Positions 18,399 through 27,724 of a stretch of 64,000 nucleotides of DNA are shown here, piece by piece. The DNA comes from Methylocella sp. (GTDB taxonomy: Bacteria > Pseudomonadota > Alphaproteobacteria > Rhizobiales > Beijerinckiaceae). Under the pieces are notes generated by a model. The model saw nothing but the letters and a program-made list of their open reading frames with translations, was not told the DNA's origin and did no database searches. Every line of letters starts with the position of its first letter. Positions within the stretch are counted from its first letter, which is position 1. The stretch lies in contig JBBCGG010000001.1 in NCBI GenBank assembly GCA_037200525.1, positions 3,154,501 to 3,218,500 of the forward strand. Reading direction: 5' to 3'. The translations under genes and the position numbers were made by a program.

Positions 18399-19811
18399 AT
18401 GGTTAAGCAGCGCCCCTCATTCGTCTGCCAGAATTGCGGAGCGGTCACCAATCGCTGGCAAGGACGCTGCGAGGCCTGCGGCGAATGGAACACCATTATT
18501 GAGGAGAACGCTGCGTCGGGGATCGGCGCGCAGGCGGCGCTCGGTTCCCGCAAAGGCCGGATTTTCAACCTCTCTAACCTGATCGAGACCGACCGTCCGG
18601 CGCCGCCGCGCATCATGACGGGCATAGGCGAGCTTGATCGCGTGACCGGCGGCGGCTTCGTCCCCGGCTCCGTGCTGCTGCTCGGCGGAGAACCGGGCAT
18701 CGGCAAGTCAACCTTACTCATTCAGGCATGCGCCACTCTCGCCGGAACGGACAAACGCGTTGTCTATATTTCAGGCGAGGAGGCGGTGGATCAGGTTCGC
18801 CTCCGCGCCCAGCGCCTTGGCCTCGGTGCAAGTCCCGTAGAGCTCGCCGCCGAGACCAGCGTCGAAGACATCATAGCAACGCTCAGCCACGGCAAGCGCC
18901 CGACCCTCGTGGTGATCGATTCGATCCAGACCATGTGGACGAGCCTCATCGAATCGACGCCCGGCACTGTCAGTCAGGTACGCGGCGCGGCGCAGGCCCT
19001 GATTCGTTTTGCGAAGACGACGGGCGCAGCGGTAATTCTCGTCGGCCACGTCACGAAAGACGGTCAGATCGCCGGACCGCGCGTAGTCGAACATATGGTC
19101 GATGCAGTGATTTCTTTCGAAGGCGAAGGCGGCCGCGATCTTCGGTTACTCCGCGCGGTCAAAAACCGCTTCGGCCCGACCGATGAAATTGGCGTCTTCG
19201 AGATGACCGGCCGCGGGCTTGCCGAAGTCGCCAATCCGTCAGCGCTCTTTCTATCGGCGCGAGACGCCGTGGCCCCCGGAGCCGCAGTCTTCGCCGGGAT
19301 GGAAGGCTCACGTCCGCTTCTTGTGGAGTTTCAGGTCCTTGTCGCGCAAAGCTCGCTCGGGACGCCGCGCCGCGCCGTGGTTGGGTGGGACGCCTCGCGC
19401 CTCGCGATGGTCGTCGCCGTTCTCGAAGCGCACGCAGGGCTGAAGCTCGGTCAATATGACATTTATCTCAGCGTCGCGGGCGGCTTGCGAGTTGGCGAGC
19501 CGGCGGCTGACCTTGCCGCCGCGGCGGCTCTGGTCTCGTCTTTGAGCGGCATCAGCCTTGCCGCCGATTCGGTATTCTTTGGCGAAATCGCGCTATCGGG
19601 CGCGATCCGTCCGGTGGCGCATGGCCTCGCGCGGCTCAAGGAGGCGACCAAGCTCGGATTTTGCCGCGCGACGATACCTCAAGGGCCGCCGGAGCGCGGA
19701 AACGGGTCTTCCAAAGATCTCATTGTGAGCAGCTGCAAGCATATTTCAGGTTTGGTCGCGGAAATCGGCGCAAACAAGCCGAGGTCGGACGCACGGCAAA
19801 AGCGGGGTTGA
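18399..19811 (+). CDS. radA: DNA repair protein RadA
   Basis: RadA (Sms) is a RecA-like ATPase that promotes branch migration during recombinational repair. The 470-residue protein has the zinc finger with C10, C13, C24 and C27. Walker A GEPGIGKST lies near residues 97-105, the RadA-specific motif KNRFGPTDEIGVFEM is complete, and a Lon-like C-terminal domain (about 290-450) is present. It follows dnaB after 164 bases of AT-rich DNA that can hold its own promoter (around 18345-18375). cvpA and purF follow. Confidence 0.96.
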   Translation: MVKQRPSFVCQNCGAVTNRWQGRCEACGEWNTIIEENAASGIGAQAALGSRKGRIFNLSNLIETDRPAPPRIMTGIGELDRVTGGGFVPGSVLLLGGEPGIGKSTLLIQACATLAGTDKRVVYISGEEAVDQVRLRAQRLGLGASPVELAAETSVEDIIATLSHGKRPTLVVIDSIQTMWTSLIESTPGTVSQVRGAAQALIRFAKTTGAAVILVGHVTKDGQIAGPRVVEHMVDAVISFEGEGGRDLRLLRAVKNRFGPTDEIGVFEMTGRGLAEVANPSALFLSARDAVAPGAAVFAGMEGSRPLLVEFQVLVAQSSLGTPRRAVVGWDASRLAMVVAVLEAHAGLKLGQYDIYLSVAGGLRVGEPAADLAAAAALVSSLSGISLAADSVFFGEIALSGAIRPVAHGLARLKEATKLGFCRATIPQGPPERGNGSSKDLIVSSCKHISGLVAEIGANKPRSDARQKRG

Positions 19812-20033
19812 ACGCGTGAGCTGCGCGCCTCTCAAGAAGATGTGGCGCGGCGCTTCGCAAGCTTTCTCTTTGCGGGGTGACTGTAGCTTGCCGCCTCGCT
19901 ATAAGGCTTTGCAGAGTCGGGCAGCAAAATCCGCAACTTGCGGCCCGCCTCCGGCGGCCCAGGCGATCATCGCGGCTTTGGGGCGCGCCGGCCAGCATGA
20001 AACGTGGATTTGCGAGCGAGGGGCCGGAAGATA

Positions 20034-20642
20034 ATGCCATCCTATCTCGATCTAGGCTTGATCGTCGTCGTATTGATTTCAGCTTTTCTCGCAATGCTGC
20101 GCGGGTTGACCCGCGAGGTTCTCGCCATCGCCTCCTGGGGCGCGGCGGCGGTCGCGGCGATTTATCTTCATCCGCTGCTTCTTCCTTACGTCAAACCCTA
20201 CATCAGCAAGGAGCCGGTCGCGCTCGCCGTTTCAGCCGCCGCCGTGTTTTTCGCGACCCTGATCATCGTCTCGCTGATCACCATCAAATTGTCTGATGCA
20301 ATTCTCGATTCCAAGGTTGGCGCGCTCGATCGCTCTCTCGGATTTGTCTTCGGCGCGGCGCGAGGCCTGCTCCTCTGCGTTATCGCCTTCGTCTTTTTCA
20401 GCTGGCTCGTTCCCGAAAAAACCCAGCCCGAATGGGTGAAGTCGGCGCGCATGCGGCCGCTTTTGCGAGCGACCGGCGACCAGCTCATGGCCTTTCTTCC
20501 CGATGATCCGGAAGGCCTTCTCGCCAAGCTCAAGAAACCCAAAGCGGGGCCCAGCGAAGAGCCTGCGCCGGACAGCGATATCGAGCAGAAGCCGGCGTCG
20601 CCGGCTCCGGCGGACAAGACCGGCGGCGGCAAAAAGACCTGA
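20034..20642 (+). CDS. cvpA: CvpA family membrane protein
   Basis: This is an inner-membrane protein of 202 residues. Four predicted membrane helices span about residues 5-125 (LDLGLIVVVLISAFLAM, VLAIASWGAAAVAAIYL, VALAVSAAAVFFATLIIVSLITI, GLLLCVIAFVFFSWLV). They are followed by a hydrophilic tail rich in Pro, Lys and Glu. CvpA is needed for colicin V export in E. coli and for envelope stress tolerance elsewhere; its biochemical role is unsettled. The ATG at 20034, preceded by GGAAG, is preferred to the upstream GTG at 20004. It lies upstream of purF, the conserved arrangement. Confidence 0.92.
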   Translation: MPSYLDLGLIVVVLISAFLAMLRGLTREVLAIASWGAAAVAAIYLHPLLLPYVKPYISKEPVALAVSAAAVFFATLIIVSLITIKLSDAILDSKVGALDRSLGFVFGAARGLLLCVIAFVFFSWLVPEKTQPEWVKSARMRPLLRATGDQLMAFLPDDPEGLLAKLKKPKAGPSEEPAPDSDIEQKPASPAPADKTGGGKKT

Positions 20643-20852
20643 CCATCCGCACCGCGATGGCGACCTAAAGTCGCAAAAAATCCTACCAAGGCCGGGTCGA
20701 CGAATCGTCCAGGGTAGACTATGTAGGTTTTGTGGCGCCCGCTAAAGCCAATGGCTTTCTGATTTAGATAACCGCCGACGCTGGGTTTCTACCTTCGGGC
20801 GAAATGTTTTCGGCGCTGCGTCGTTCGATCGGGCATTTTCGGGAGACAGTTC

Positions 20853-22331
20853 ATGGCCGATGCTGGGAATTCCGACCAGGATTCGATGGATTTCGATCTC
20901 GACGGCGATCGATTGCGCGAAGAGTGCGGGGTGTTCGGCATATTCGGCCACCCGGACGCCGCAGCGATTACAGCGCTTGGTCTGCACGCCTTGCAGCATC
21001 GCGGTCAGGAGGCGGCGGGCATCGTCTCTTTCGATGGTCGGCGATACAATTCGGAGCGCCGGCTGGGTCTTGTCGGCGATCATTTTTCCAAAGCTTCAAC
21101 CATACAGCGGCTTCCCGGCGAATCGGCGATCGGCCACGTGCGCTATTCGACGATGGGCGAAACCATTCTGCGCAATGTGCAGCCGCTGTTCGCGGAATTG
21201 AACTCCGGCGGTTTTGCGGTCGCTCATAACGGCAATCTCACCAATGGGCTTTCGCTTCGACGCGAACTTGTGCAGAGCGGCGCGATCTATCAGTCGACCT
21301 CCGATACCGAAGTGATCCTTCATCTCATGGCGCGGAGCCGGCGCCCGCGCGTGGTCGAGCGCTTCATTGAGGCCTTGCGCGCCATCGAAGGGGCATATGC
21401 GCTCGTCGCGCTCTCGAACAAGAAACTGATCGGCGCCCGCGATCCTCTCGGCATCCGGCCGCTTGTGCTTGGCGAACTCGACGGACATTACATTCTTGCC
21501 TCTGAAACCTGCGCGCTCGACATAATTGGCGCGCGTTTCGTACGCGATATCGAAAACGGCGAAATCGTCGTCATTTCTGAAAGCGGCATCGAGAGCCTGC
21601 ACCCATTTCCGCCGCGACAAATGCGCTCATGCATTTTCGAATATATTTATTTCGCGCGGCCGGATTCCGTTGTCCATGGACGCCCTGTCTATGATGTGCG
21701 GAAGGCGATGGGCGCGCAGCTTGCGCGCGAGTCGGGCGTTGAGGCGGATGTCGTGGTGCCCGTGCCGGACTCGGGCGTGCCTGCCGCTATCGGCTATGCG
21801 CAGCAATCTGGCATTCCGTTTGAACTTGGCATCATCCGTAATCACTACATCGGCCGCACCTTCATTCAGCCGACCCAATCCGTCCGCGAACTGGGCGTTC
21901 GTCTGAAGCACAGCGCCAATCGCGCCGTAGTCGCCGGCAAACGCATCGTGCTGATTGATGATTCCATCGTACGCGGCACGACCTCGGTCAAAATCGTCCA
22001 GATGATGCGCGACGCAGGCGCGCGCGAAGTGCATTTCAGGATTTCTTCGCCGCCGATCACTCATCCAGATTATTACGGCATCGATACGCCGGTGCGCGAA
22101 AATCTGCTCGCCGCAACGCATACGCTCGAGGAAATGCGCGAATATATTGGCTGCGATTCGCTGGCGTTTCTGTCGGTTGACGGCACCTATCGCGCAATGG
22201 GCGAGAACGGCCGGGATCCGATGCGTCCGCAGTTCACCGATCACTGTTTCACCGGCGATTATCCAACCCATCTGACCGATGTTAGCGGTGAAACGAAAAG
22301 CCAGCTTTCGCTCCTAGCCGAGGCAAGCTAG
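20853..22331 (+). CDS. purF: Amidophosphoribosyltransferase
   Basis: PurF carries out the first step of purine synthesis, making phosphoribosylamine from PRPP and glutamine. The 492-residue product has a short propeptide ending in REE before the nucleophile C25 of CGVFGIFG. The glutaminase domain spans about 25-260. The PRPP-binding loop lies in RIVLIDDSIVRGTTS in the C-terminal phosphoribosyltransferase domain. It is the last gene of the dnaB-radA-cvpA-purF cluster, and an SDR gene follows, also a common neighbour in rhizobia. Confidence 0.97.
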   Translation: MADAGNSDQDSMDFDLDGDRLREECGVFGIFGHPDAAAITALGLHALQHRGQEAAGIVSFDGRRYNSERRLGLVGDHFSKASTIQRLPGESAIGHVRYSTMGETILRNVQPLFAELNSGGFAVAHNGNLTNGLSLRRELVQSGAIYQSTSDTEVILHLMARSRRPRVVERFIEALRAIEGAYALVALSNKKLIGARDPLGIRPLVLGELDGHYILASETCALDIIGARFVRDIENGEIVVISESGIESLHPFPPRQMRSCIFEYIYFARPDSVVHGRPVYDVRKAMGAQLARESGVEADVVVPVPDSGVPAAIGYAQQSGIPFELGIIRNHYIGRTFIQPTQSVRELGVRLKHSANRAVVAGKRIVLIDDSIVRGTTSVKIVQMMRDAGAREVHFRISSPPITHPDYYGIDTPVRENLLAATHTLEEMREYIGCDSLAFLSVDGTYRAMGENGRDPMRPQFTDHCFTGDYPTHLTDVSGETKSQLSLLAEAS

Positions 22332-22430
22332 GCCTGTTCCAGCTCCAAAGTCGCGGCGCGCCCGCTTCCGCTTTTCTTCGAAGCGGATAAGATTCGCCAT
22401 CCGTCGCGTTCCTTTTGAGCAATCCTTTTC

Positions 22431-23180
22431 ATGTCTGATTCTCTTGGCGGCCGCATCGCTCTTGTGACCGGCGCTTCACGCGGCATTGGCCGCGCCGTTG
22501 CTCTGGAGCTCGCGAGGGCTGGCGCGCATATTATCGCTCTCGCCCGCACTCAGGGCGCGCTCGAGGAACTCGATGACGCGATCCGCGCCTTGGGCGGGGA
22601 AGCCACTCTAACGCCCTGCGATATTAAGGATTTCGACGCGCTCGATCGTCTCGGTAGGGCCATTTATGAGCGTTGGGGAAAGCTCGACATCCTCATTGGC
22701 AACGCCGGCGTTTTAGGGCCAGTCACGCCGCTCGGCCATGTCGAGCCGCGCCAATGGGAGGATACATTCGCGGTGAATGTCACCGCCAATTGGCGCCTCA
22801 TTCGTTCTCTCGATCCCCTCCTCCGCGCTTCTGAGGCGGGGCGCGCGGTATTCATCTCAGCCGGCGCAGGCTATGCGGCTGATTTCGCCCCTTACTGGGG
22901 ACCTTACGTGGCATCGAAGGCGGCGCTCGACGCTTTGGTGCGCACCTATGCGGCGGAGACGAAGAACATCACGGCGGTCAGAGTGATGGCCGTCAATCCC
23001 GGTCCGCTACGCACGCGCATGCGCGCCTCGGCGATGCCAGGCGAAGATCCGATGAGCTTGCGGACGCCGGAAGATCTTGCGCCCAAAATCGTCGCCCTTT
23101 GCGGGCCAAACTGGACGCAGACCGGCAAGCTGTATGACTTTCCGCAAGACCGCGTGCTGAGTTTTGTCGCGCCCGGCTAG
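22431..23180 (+). CDS. Short-chain dehydrogenase/reductase
   Basis: This is a classical SDR oxidoreductase of 249 residues. The cofactor loop TGASRGIG is near residue 13, NAGV near 89, and the active-site YVASK near 163, with a conserved Ser upstream in VFISAGAG. Arg after the second strand (ALARTQGALEEL) suggests NADP use. The substrate is unknown. It lies 99 bases downstream of purF on the same strand, and I recall homologues in that position in other Hyphomicrobiales. The family call is firm, the specific function open. Confidence 0.9.
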   Translation: MSDSLGGRIALVTGASRGIGRAVALELARAGAHIIALARTQGALEELDDAIRALGGEATLTPCDIKDFDALDRLGRAIYERWGKLDILIGNAGVLGPVTPLGHVEPRQWEDTFAVNVTANWRLIRSLDPLLRASEAGRAVFISAGAGYAADFAPYWGPYVASKAALDALVRTYAAETKNITAVRVMAVNPGPLRTRMRASAMPGEDPMSLRTPEDLAPKIVALCGPNWTQTGKLYDFPQDRVLSFVAPG

Positions 23181-23369
23181 AGCATCATCGCGAAAAACCA
23201 TAGGCTTTTCGGATGCGTTGCCTGAGACGGCGTAAGGTCTTTTTCGATTGCATCGAGTTGCCCTAATTTCGGGCGGGCCGCTTTGCGGAAACCGGGATAT
23301 TGATAAGCGTCCCCGGCCGGTACCTATGAATCGCGCGCGATTCGGGCGGAAATCGAAGAGGAAGCGTCG

Positions 23370-25068
23370 ATGCATCACGCCGTCCCGCTGATTACCACCA
23401 TCGCCGCAGCTTTCGGCTTTGCGCTTGTGTTGGGCTTCTTCGCAGCGAAGGTGAAGATTCCGGCTTTGGTCGGTTACCTTCTCGCGGGAATCTTGATCGG
23501 ACCTTTCTCTCCCGGTTTTGTCGCCAATGGCGAGATCGCGGCCGAACTCGCCGAAATCGGCGTCATGCTGCTGATGTTCGGCGTCGGCCTGCACTTCTCG
23601 CTCGAAGATCTCTGGGAGGTTCGGAAAGTCGCCTTGCCGGGCGCGATTTTGCAGATCTCTGTCGCAACCGCCCTCGGCGCTGGTCTTGCCTCTGCCTGGG
23701 GCTGGGGACTTGGCGCCGCCCTGGTGTTTGGTTTGGCTCTGTCGGTCGCCAGCACCGTCGTGTTGCTCAAGGCTCTCGAGACGCGCAATTTGCTTGATAC
23801 GACGAATGGGCGGATCGCCGTCGGCTGGCTGATCGTCGAGGACCTCGCCATGGTGCTGGTGCTGGTGCTGCTGCCGCCTCTGGCGGGAGCCCTCGGCGGC
23901 AGGGCTCCCGAAGGGGCCGAGGCTAACCTTTGGTGGACGCTCGGCCTCACATTCGTGAAGATCGCGGGTTTTGTCGCGGTCATGTTCGTGGTTGGGCGCC
24001 GGGTGTTTCCCTGGCTGCTTTGGCAGATCGCCGGCACGGGCTCGCGCGAGCTTTTTACCCTTTGCGTGGTGGCGGCCGCCGTCAGTCTGGCCTATGGCGC
24101 CGCCGAGCTATTTGGAGTGTCTTTCGCCCTCGGCGCATTTTTCGCGGGCATGGTGATCCGGGAATCCGAATTCAGCCACCGCGCCGCCGAAGAATCTCTG
24201 CCGCTGCGCGACGCCTTCGCCGTGCTGTTCTTCGTCTCGGTCGGCATGTTGTTCGATCCCAGCATTATTGTCGAGCATCCTTGGCGCGTGCTGGGCGTCC
24301 TCCTAATCATCATAGTCGGCAAATCGCTCGCAGCCGCACTTTTGGTCGCGGCATTCCGCTATCCCTGGAATACCGCTCTTACTGTTTCGGCGAGCCTTGC
24401 GCAGATCGGCGAATTTTCGTTCATTTTAGCGGGACTGGGCGTCAGCCTCGGACTGCTATCCCGCGAGGGTCAGAACCTGATCCTGGCGGGCGCCTTGATC
24501 TCCATAACCCTGAACTCGCTGGTTTTCAGCGCATTGGAGCCGCTCCAGGATTGGATCAAATCGGGATCGGCGCTGGCGCGGATGGCCGAGCGTACCGATG
24601 ATCCATTGGCTGAGCTTCCGATGTCGACCGAAGACAAATACCTGGCCAAACAGATCGTGCTCGTGGGCTATGGCCGGGTTGGGCGGCGCATCGGCGCGGC
24701 CTTGAGCGAAAAAAAACATCCCTTATGTGGTCGTCGACCAAAATCGCGAAATCGTCGAAAAATGCAGGCAAAAAGGGATCCCGGCAGTATGGGGCGATGC
24801 GGCCGATATGCCTGTCTTGATCCAGGCTCATATCGCCAAAGCGAGCATGCTCGTCGTCGCGACGCCGGATACCTTGAACGCCCGTCAGATGATCAGCACA
24901 GCCCGCAGGGTCAATCCGGGCATTGAGACGGTTGTCCGCAGCCATAATGAAGACGAGGCGGCCCTGCTGGAGCAAGAGAACGCGGGGACTGTATTTCTGG
25001 GCGAGCGCGAACTCGCCGTCGGCATGGCGCGCCATGTCCTTGAGCGCCTAGGTCGCGCTAAGGTTTAG
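23370..25068 (+). pseudogene. Kef/YbaL-type cation:proton antiporter, split by a frameshift
   Basis: The first 446 codons encode a CPA2 antiporter with about twelve membrane helices, followed by the start of a TrkA-N (RCK) domain (QIVLVGYGRVGRRIGAALSE). At an A8 run (24709-24716) the frame is lost and reading continues out of frame to 24926. With one A fewer, translation continues in the other frame as NIPYVVVDQNRE and on through a normal TrkA-N domain (GDAADMPVLIQ, ATPDTLNARQ) to 25068. This gives a protein of about 565 residues, the family length. The extra base could be a real mutation, slippage, or an assembly error. If real, the product would keep the transporter and lose its regulatory domain. 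Confidence 0.88.
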
Positions 25069-25109
25069 ATAACTTCACTAAATGCCGAGAGTCTTGCGGT
25101 TTTCCTGAC

Positions 25110-25745
25110 GTGAGGGGGCTTTTTTTGCTAGAGTCCCCTGAATTTAAGGTTGCGATAGTCCGAGATGGGCCGGGGGAAGCATTTTTGCAAAGCGTTGAGC
25201 AACAAGCCGGCCTCGCAAAGCTCCTCGTCGCTGTGGGGAGCGGGGATCGCGCTGCTTTCCGCCAGCTCTACGATCAAACATCGCCGAAACTTTTCGCGAT
25301 AATATTACGTATCATTCGCAACAGATCTCTGGCGGAAGATATTCTCCAAGATGTTTTTCTTAGAATTTGGCGCAACGCTGGCGCTTTTTCTATTGAGGCG
25401 GGGCCGCCCCAAGCCTGGCTCAACTCCATTACCCGCAATCGTACAATCGATGTGCTGCGCCAGAAGAATCTGACATCTCTCCCCGATCACTTGGAAGATG
25501 GCGACTGGGGCGACAAAATCGCCGAGCCGCGCGATCGCGAGGCGGACATCATGGACATCGCGGCTTTGCGCCATTGTCTCGGAGAAATAGAAGAGCCGGC
25601 CCGAAGCTGCGTTCTGTTGGCTTATTACGAAGGTTATTCTCGGGATGAACTTGCCGTCCGCTTCGATAAGCCCGTGAATACGGTCAAGACATGGCTGCAT
25701 CGAAGCCTTATTGCTTTGAAAGCATGCCTGCAAACGGCCCAATGA
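25110..25745 (+). CDS. ECF-type RNA polymerase sigma factor
   Basis: This is an extracytoplasmic-function sigma factor of up to 211 residues. Region 2 appears as FAIILRIIRNRSLAEDILQDVFLRIWRNAGAF (about 65-95) and region 4 as YYEGYSRDELAVRFDKPVNTVKTWLHRSL (about 170-200). The GTG at 25110 is the furthest start; the true start may be later, since the first 25 residues are not conserved-looking. The stop overlaps the ATG of the next gene (ATGA), which encodes an anti-sigma factor. The pair resembles SigK/RskA-type modules. Confidence 0.9.
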   Translation: MRGLFLLESPEFKVAIVRDGPGEAFLQSVEQQAGLAKLLVAVGSGDRAAFRQLYDQTSPKLFAIILRIIRNRSLAEDILQDVFLRIWRNAGAFSIEAGPPQAWLNSITRNRTIDVLRQKNLTSLPDHLEDGDWGDKIAEPRDREADIMDIAALRHCLGEIEEPARSCVLLAYYEGYSRDELAVRFDKPVNTVKTWLHRSLIALKACLQTAQ

Positions 25746-26473
25746 GCGAGGAACGCGAAATTCTGGCGGCGGAATATGTGCTCGGCACCTTGCACGTGGA
25801 TGAGCGAACGCTTTTTGCAAGCGTGCTCGCGCATGATGAAGCGGCGCGCGCGGCCGTCGCCGAATGGGAAAAGCGCCTTGCGCCGCTCAGCGTCGCTATT
25901 GCCGACGTAGCGCCGCCGCCAGTGATCTGGGAGCGGATCGAAAATGCCCTTCCGCCTTCGCAAAGCCGCGCGTTCCTCGCGCCGTCTTTTGCCGCGATCG
26001 AAGGCGGCCTGACCGAGCGTCCGACAATGGCGGCGCTGCGCCGCTCGCTCAATCGGTGGCGCGGAGCGGCGCTGAGCGTCGGCGCGGTGGCGGCCTTGCT
26101 GGCGATTTTCGTCGCCGACCGTGAATTATTCCACCACAAAAGCGTGTTGCCTTCATACGTGGCGGTGGTCAATCGCGGCGGCGATCACCCAGCGCTTATC
26201 GTTCGCGTAGATCTTGGCTCCGGCAATGTGTTCGTGCGCCCTGTTGCTGTCGAAGCCCCGTCCGGCAAAAGCCTGGAGCTTTGGTATATCGACCAAGGCA
26301 AGGCACCAAAATCAATGGGCGTCGTGGCCGGCGACGCGATCAAAATGCCGTTGCCTGCCGGACTGTCGCTGGAGAAGGCGACGTTCGCCGTGACAGTTGA
26401 GCCCGAAGGCGGCTCCCCCACGGGCGATCCGACGGGCCCAGTCATTTATTCCGGACAGCTCATCAAAGAGTGA
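25742..26473 (+). CDS. Anti-sigma factor, RskA-like
   Basis: This is a membrane-anchored anti-sigma factor of 243 residues. The N-terminal cytoplasmic part (MSEEREILAAEYVLGTLHVDERTLF) is the typical sigma-binding helix set. One membrane helix lies near residues 105-125 (ALSVGAVAALLAIFVA), and a periplasmic RskA-type domain (about 140-243) contains LELWYIDQGKAPKSMG. There is no zinc-binding HxxxCxxC motif. The start overlaps the sigma factor stop by ATGA, implying coupled translation. Release of the sigma factor probably depends on proteolysis in response to an envelope signal, by analogy. Confidence 0.9.
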   Translation: MSEEREILAAEYVLGTLHVDERTLFASVLAHDEAARAAVAEWEKRLAPLSVAIADVAPPPVIWERIENALPPSQSRAFLAPSFAAIEGGLTERPTMAALRRSLNRWRGAALSVGAVAALLAIFVADRELFHHKSVLPSYVAVVNRGGDHPALIVRVDLGSGNVFVRPVAVEAPSGKSLELWYIDQGKAPKSMGVVAGDAIKMPLPAGLSLEKATFAVTVEPEGGSPTGDPTGPVIYSGQLIKE

Positions 26474-26715
26474 GCCGTCTGACCGGCGGTTCACACGGCA
26501 AATGCCCATTCCTCCCCGCTTGTCTTGAATCGTGTTTTGGCGAGGTTTGCTTACGGCCGATAAGGCGCGTCACGCCCCCTCGCGATTTACCCCCTCTATT
26601 GCCTAGATAAATTCATCACATAGCGTGATTGTTTGCGCTTTATCTGGAACAAAATCCCTTTCTTGTTAGATTTTTTCCCTCAATATGCGCAATGCGCAGG
26701 GGGAGGAAAGTCGTT

Positions 26716-27675
26716 TTGCACAGCATTGAAAAGCCATGCCTTGCAAACCCTGTCATCGCCGATCGTCAAACGAGCCGCCTCGCCGACCTATCTCGCCGGT
26801 TGATTGCCGCGAGCATCGCCGCAGTTCTCGTGATCGTTTCGTCCGCCGGGGCCAAAGCGCAGGAGCCGGAAAGCCAGTCCGAGAGGGGCATCGACACCAA
26901 AAACATGTTCGGGTTCACATCTGGCACGGATGTGGGGCTCGCGGGCGAACGTGAGCTCGAATTAGAGACCGATTTAGCGTTCCAAAAACGCGCCGGGTCG
27001 TATAACGCCGTCGAGCAGAACGTCATCTTCGAGTTCAGTCCTAGCGACGCGTTCGAAATCGACGCCACGCTTCTTGGCGCCTATGATCAGATCTCCCGCG
27101 TCGATGGACTAGCTAATCGCACCGAGGCCAATTTCGACGGCTTGGCGACGAAATTCAATTATGTTTTCGTTCAACGCAGCCCAAGCTCTCCCATAGGTCT
27201 AACAGTTTGGATCGAGCCAGCCTGGACGCGCATCGATGACGCCGGCAAACTGAATAAGGGTTTTTCGGCCGAGACGCGGATTATTCTCGATACCGAACTC
27301 GTCCCGGATCGACTGTTCGCGGCGCTCAACCTCATCTACGCGCCGCAAATCTCACACGATTTCGGCGCGCCGGGCTGGACGAGAAGCGCCGATCTTGGCG
27401 TCAGCGGCGCTTTGGCCTACGCTCTCGAAACCAACGTCCTGCTTGGCGCCGAACTCGAATATTTCCGCGCCTATAATGGATTGACGTTCGGGACTTTCGC
27501 CGGCAATGCCCTTTATTTCGGCCCGACCTTATATGTTCGGGTTAATAAAACAGTTTTCGTCGGGGCGGCCATCTCGACGCAGATCGCAGGCAACGCCGCG
27601 GGCGATCCAAATCATCTCGATCTCACTAATTTCTCGCGGAACAAGGCGGAGCTCACGATCGGGATCGAATTTTGA
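26716..27675 (+). CDS. Secreted outer-membrane beta-barrel-like protein
   Basis: This is a predicted exported protein of 319 residues. An unusually long N-region precedes a hydrophobic helix (LIAASIAAVLVIVSSAGAKAQ) with a likely cut after AKA. The mature part is rich in alternating beta strands and ends in the aromatic residue F (ELTIGIEF), the mark of outer-membrane barrels. I do not recognise a specific family. Start choice: TTG at 26716 follows a perfect ribosome site (GGGAGGAAAG), while the in-frame ATG at 26692 has none. It follows the sigma/anti-sigma pair by 240 bases and may be a target, but that is inference. Confidence 0.75.
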   Translation: MHSIEKPCLANPVIADRQTSRLADLSRRLIAASIAAVLVIVSSAGAKAQEPESQSERGIDTKNMFGFTSGTDVGLAGERELELETDLAFQKRAGSYNAVEQNVIFEFSPSDAFEIDATLLGAYDQISRVDGLANRTEANFDGLATKFNYVFVQRSPSSPIGLTVWIEPAWTRIDDAGKLNKGFSAETRIILDTELVPDRLFAALNLIYAPQISHDFGAPGWTRSADLGVSGALAYALETNVLLGAELEYFRAYNGLTFGTFAGNALYFGPTLYVRVNKTVFVGAAISTQIAGNAAGDPNHLDLTNFSRNKAELTIGIEF

Positions 27676-27724
27676 CATCAGGCGAAGGCTTTTCTCCGCC
27701 GCAAAAATCCTGCATCGTCGCGCC

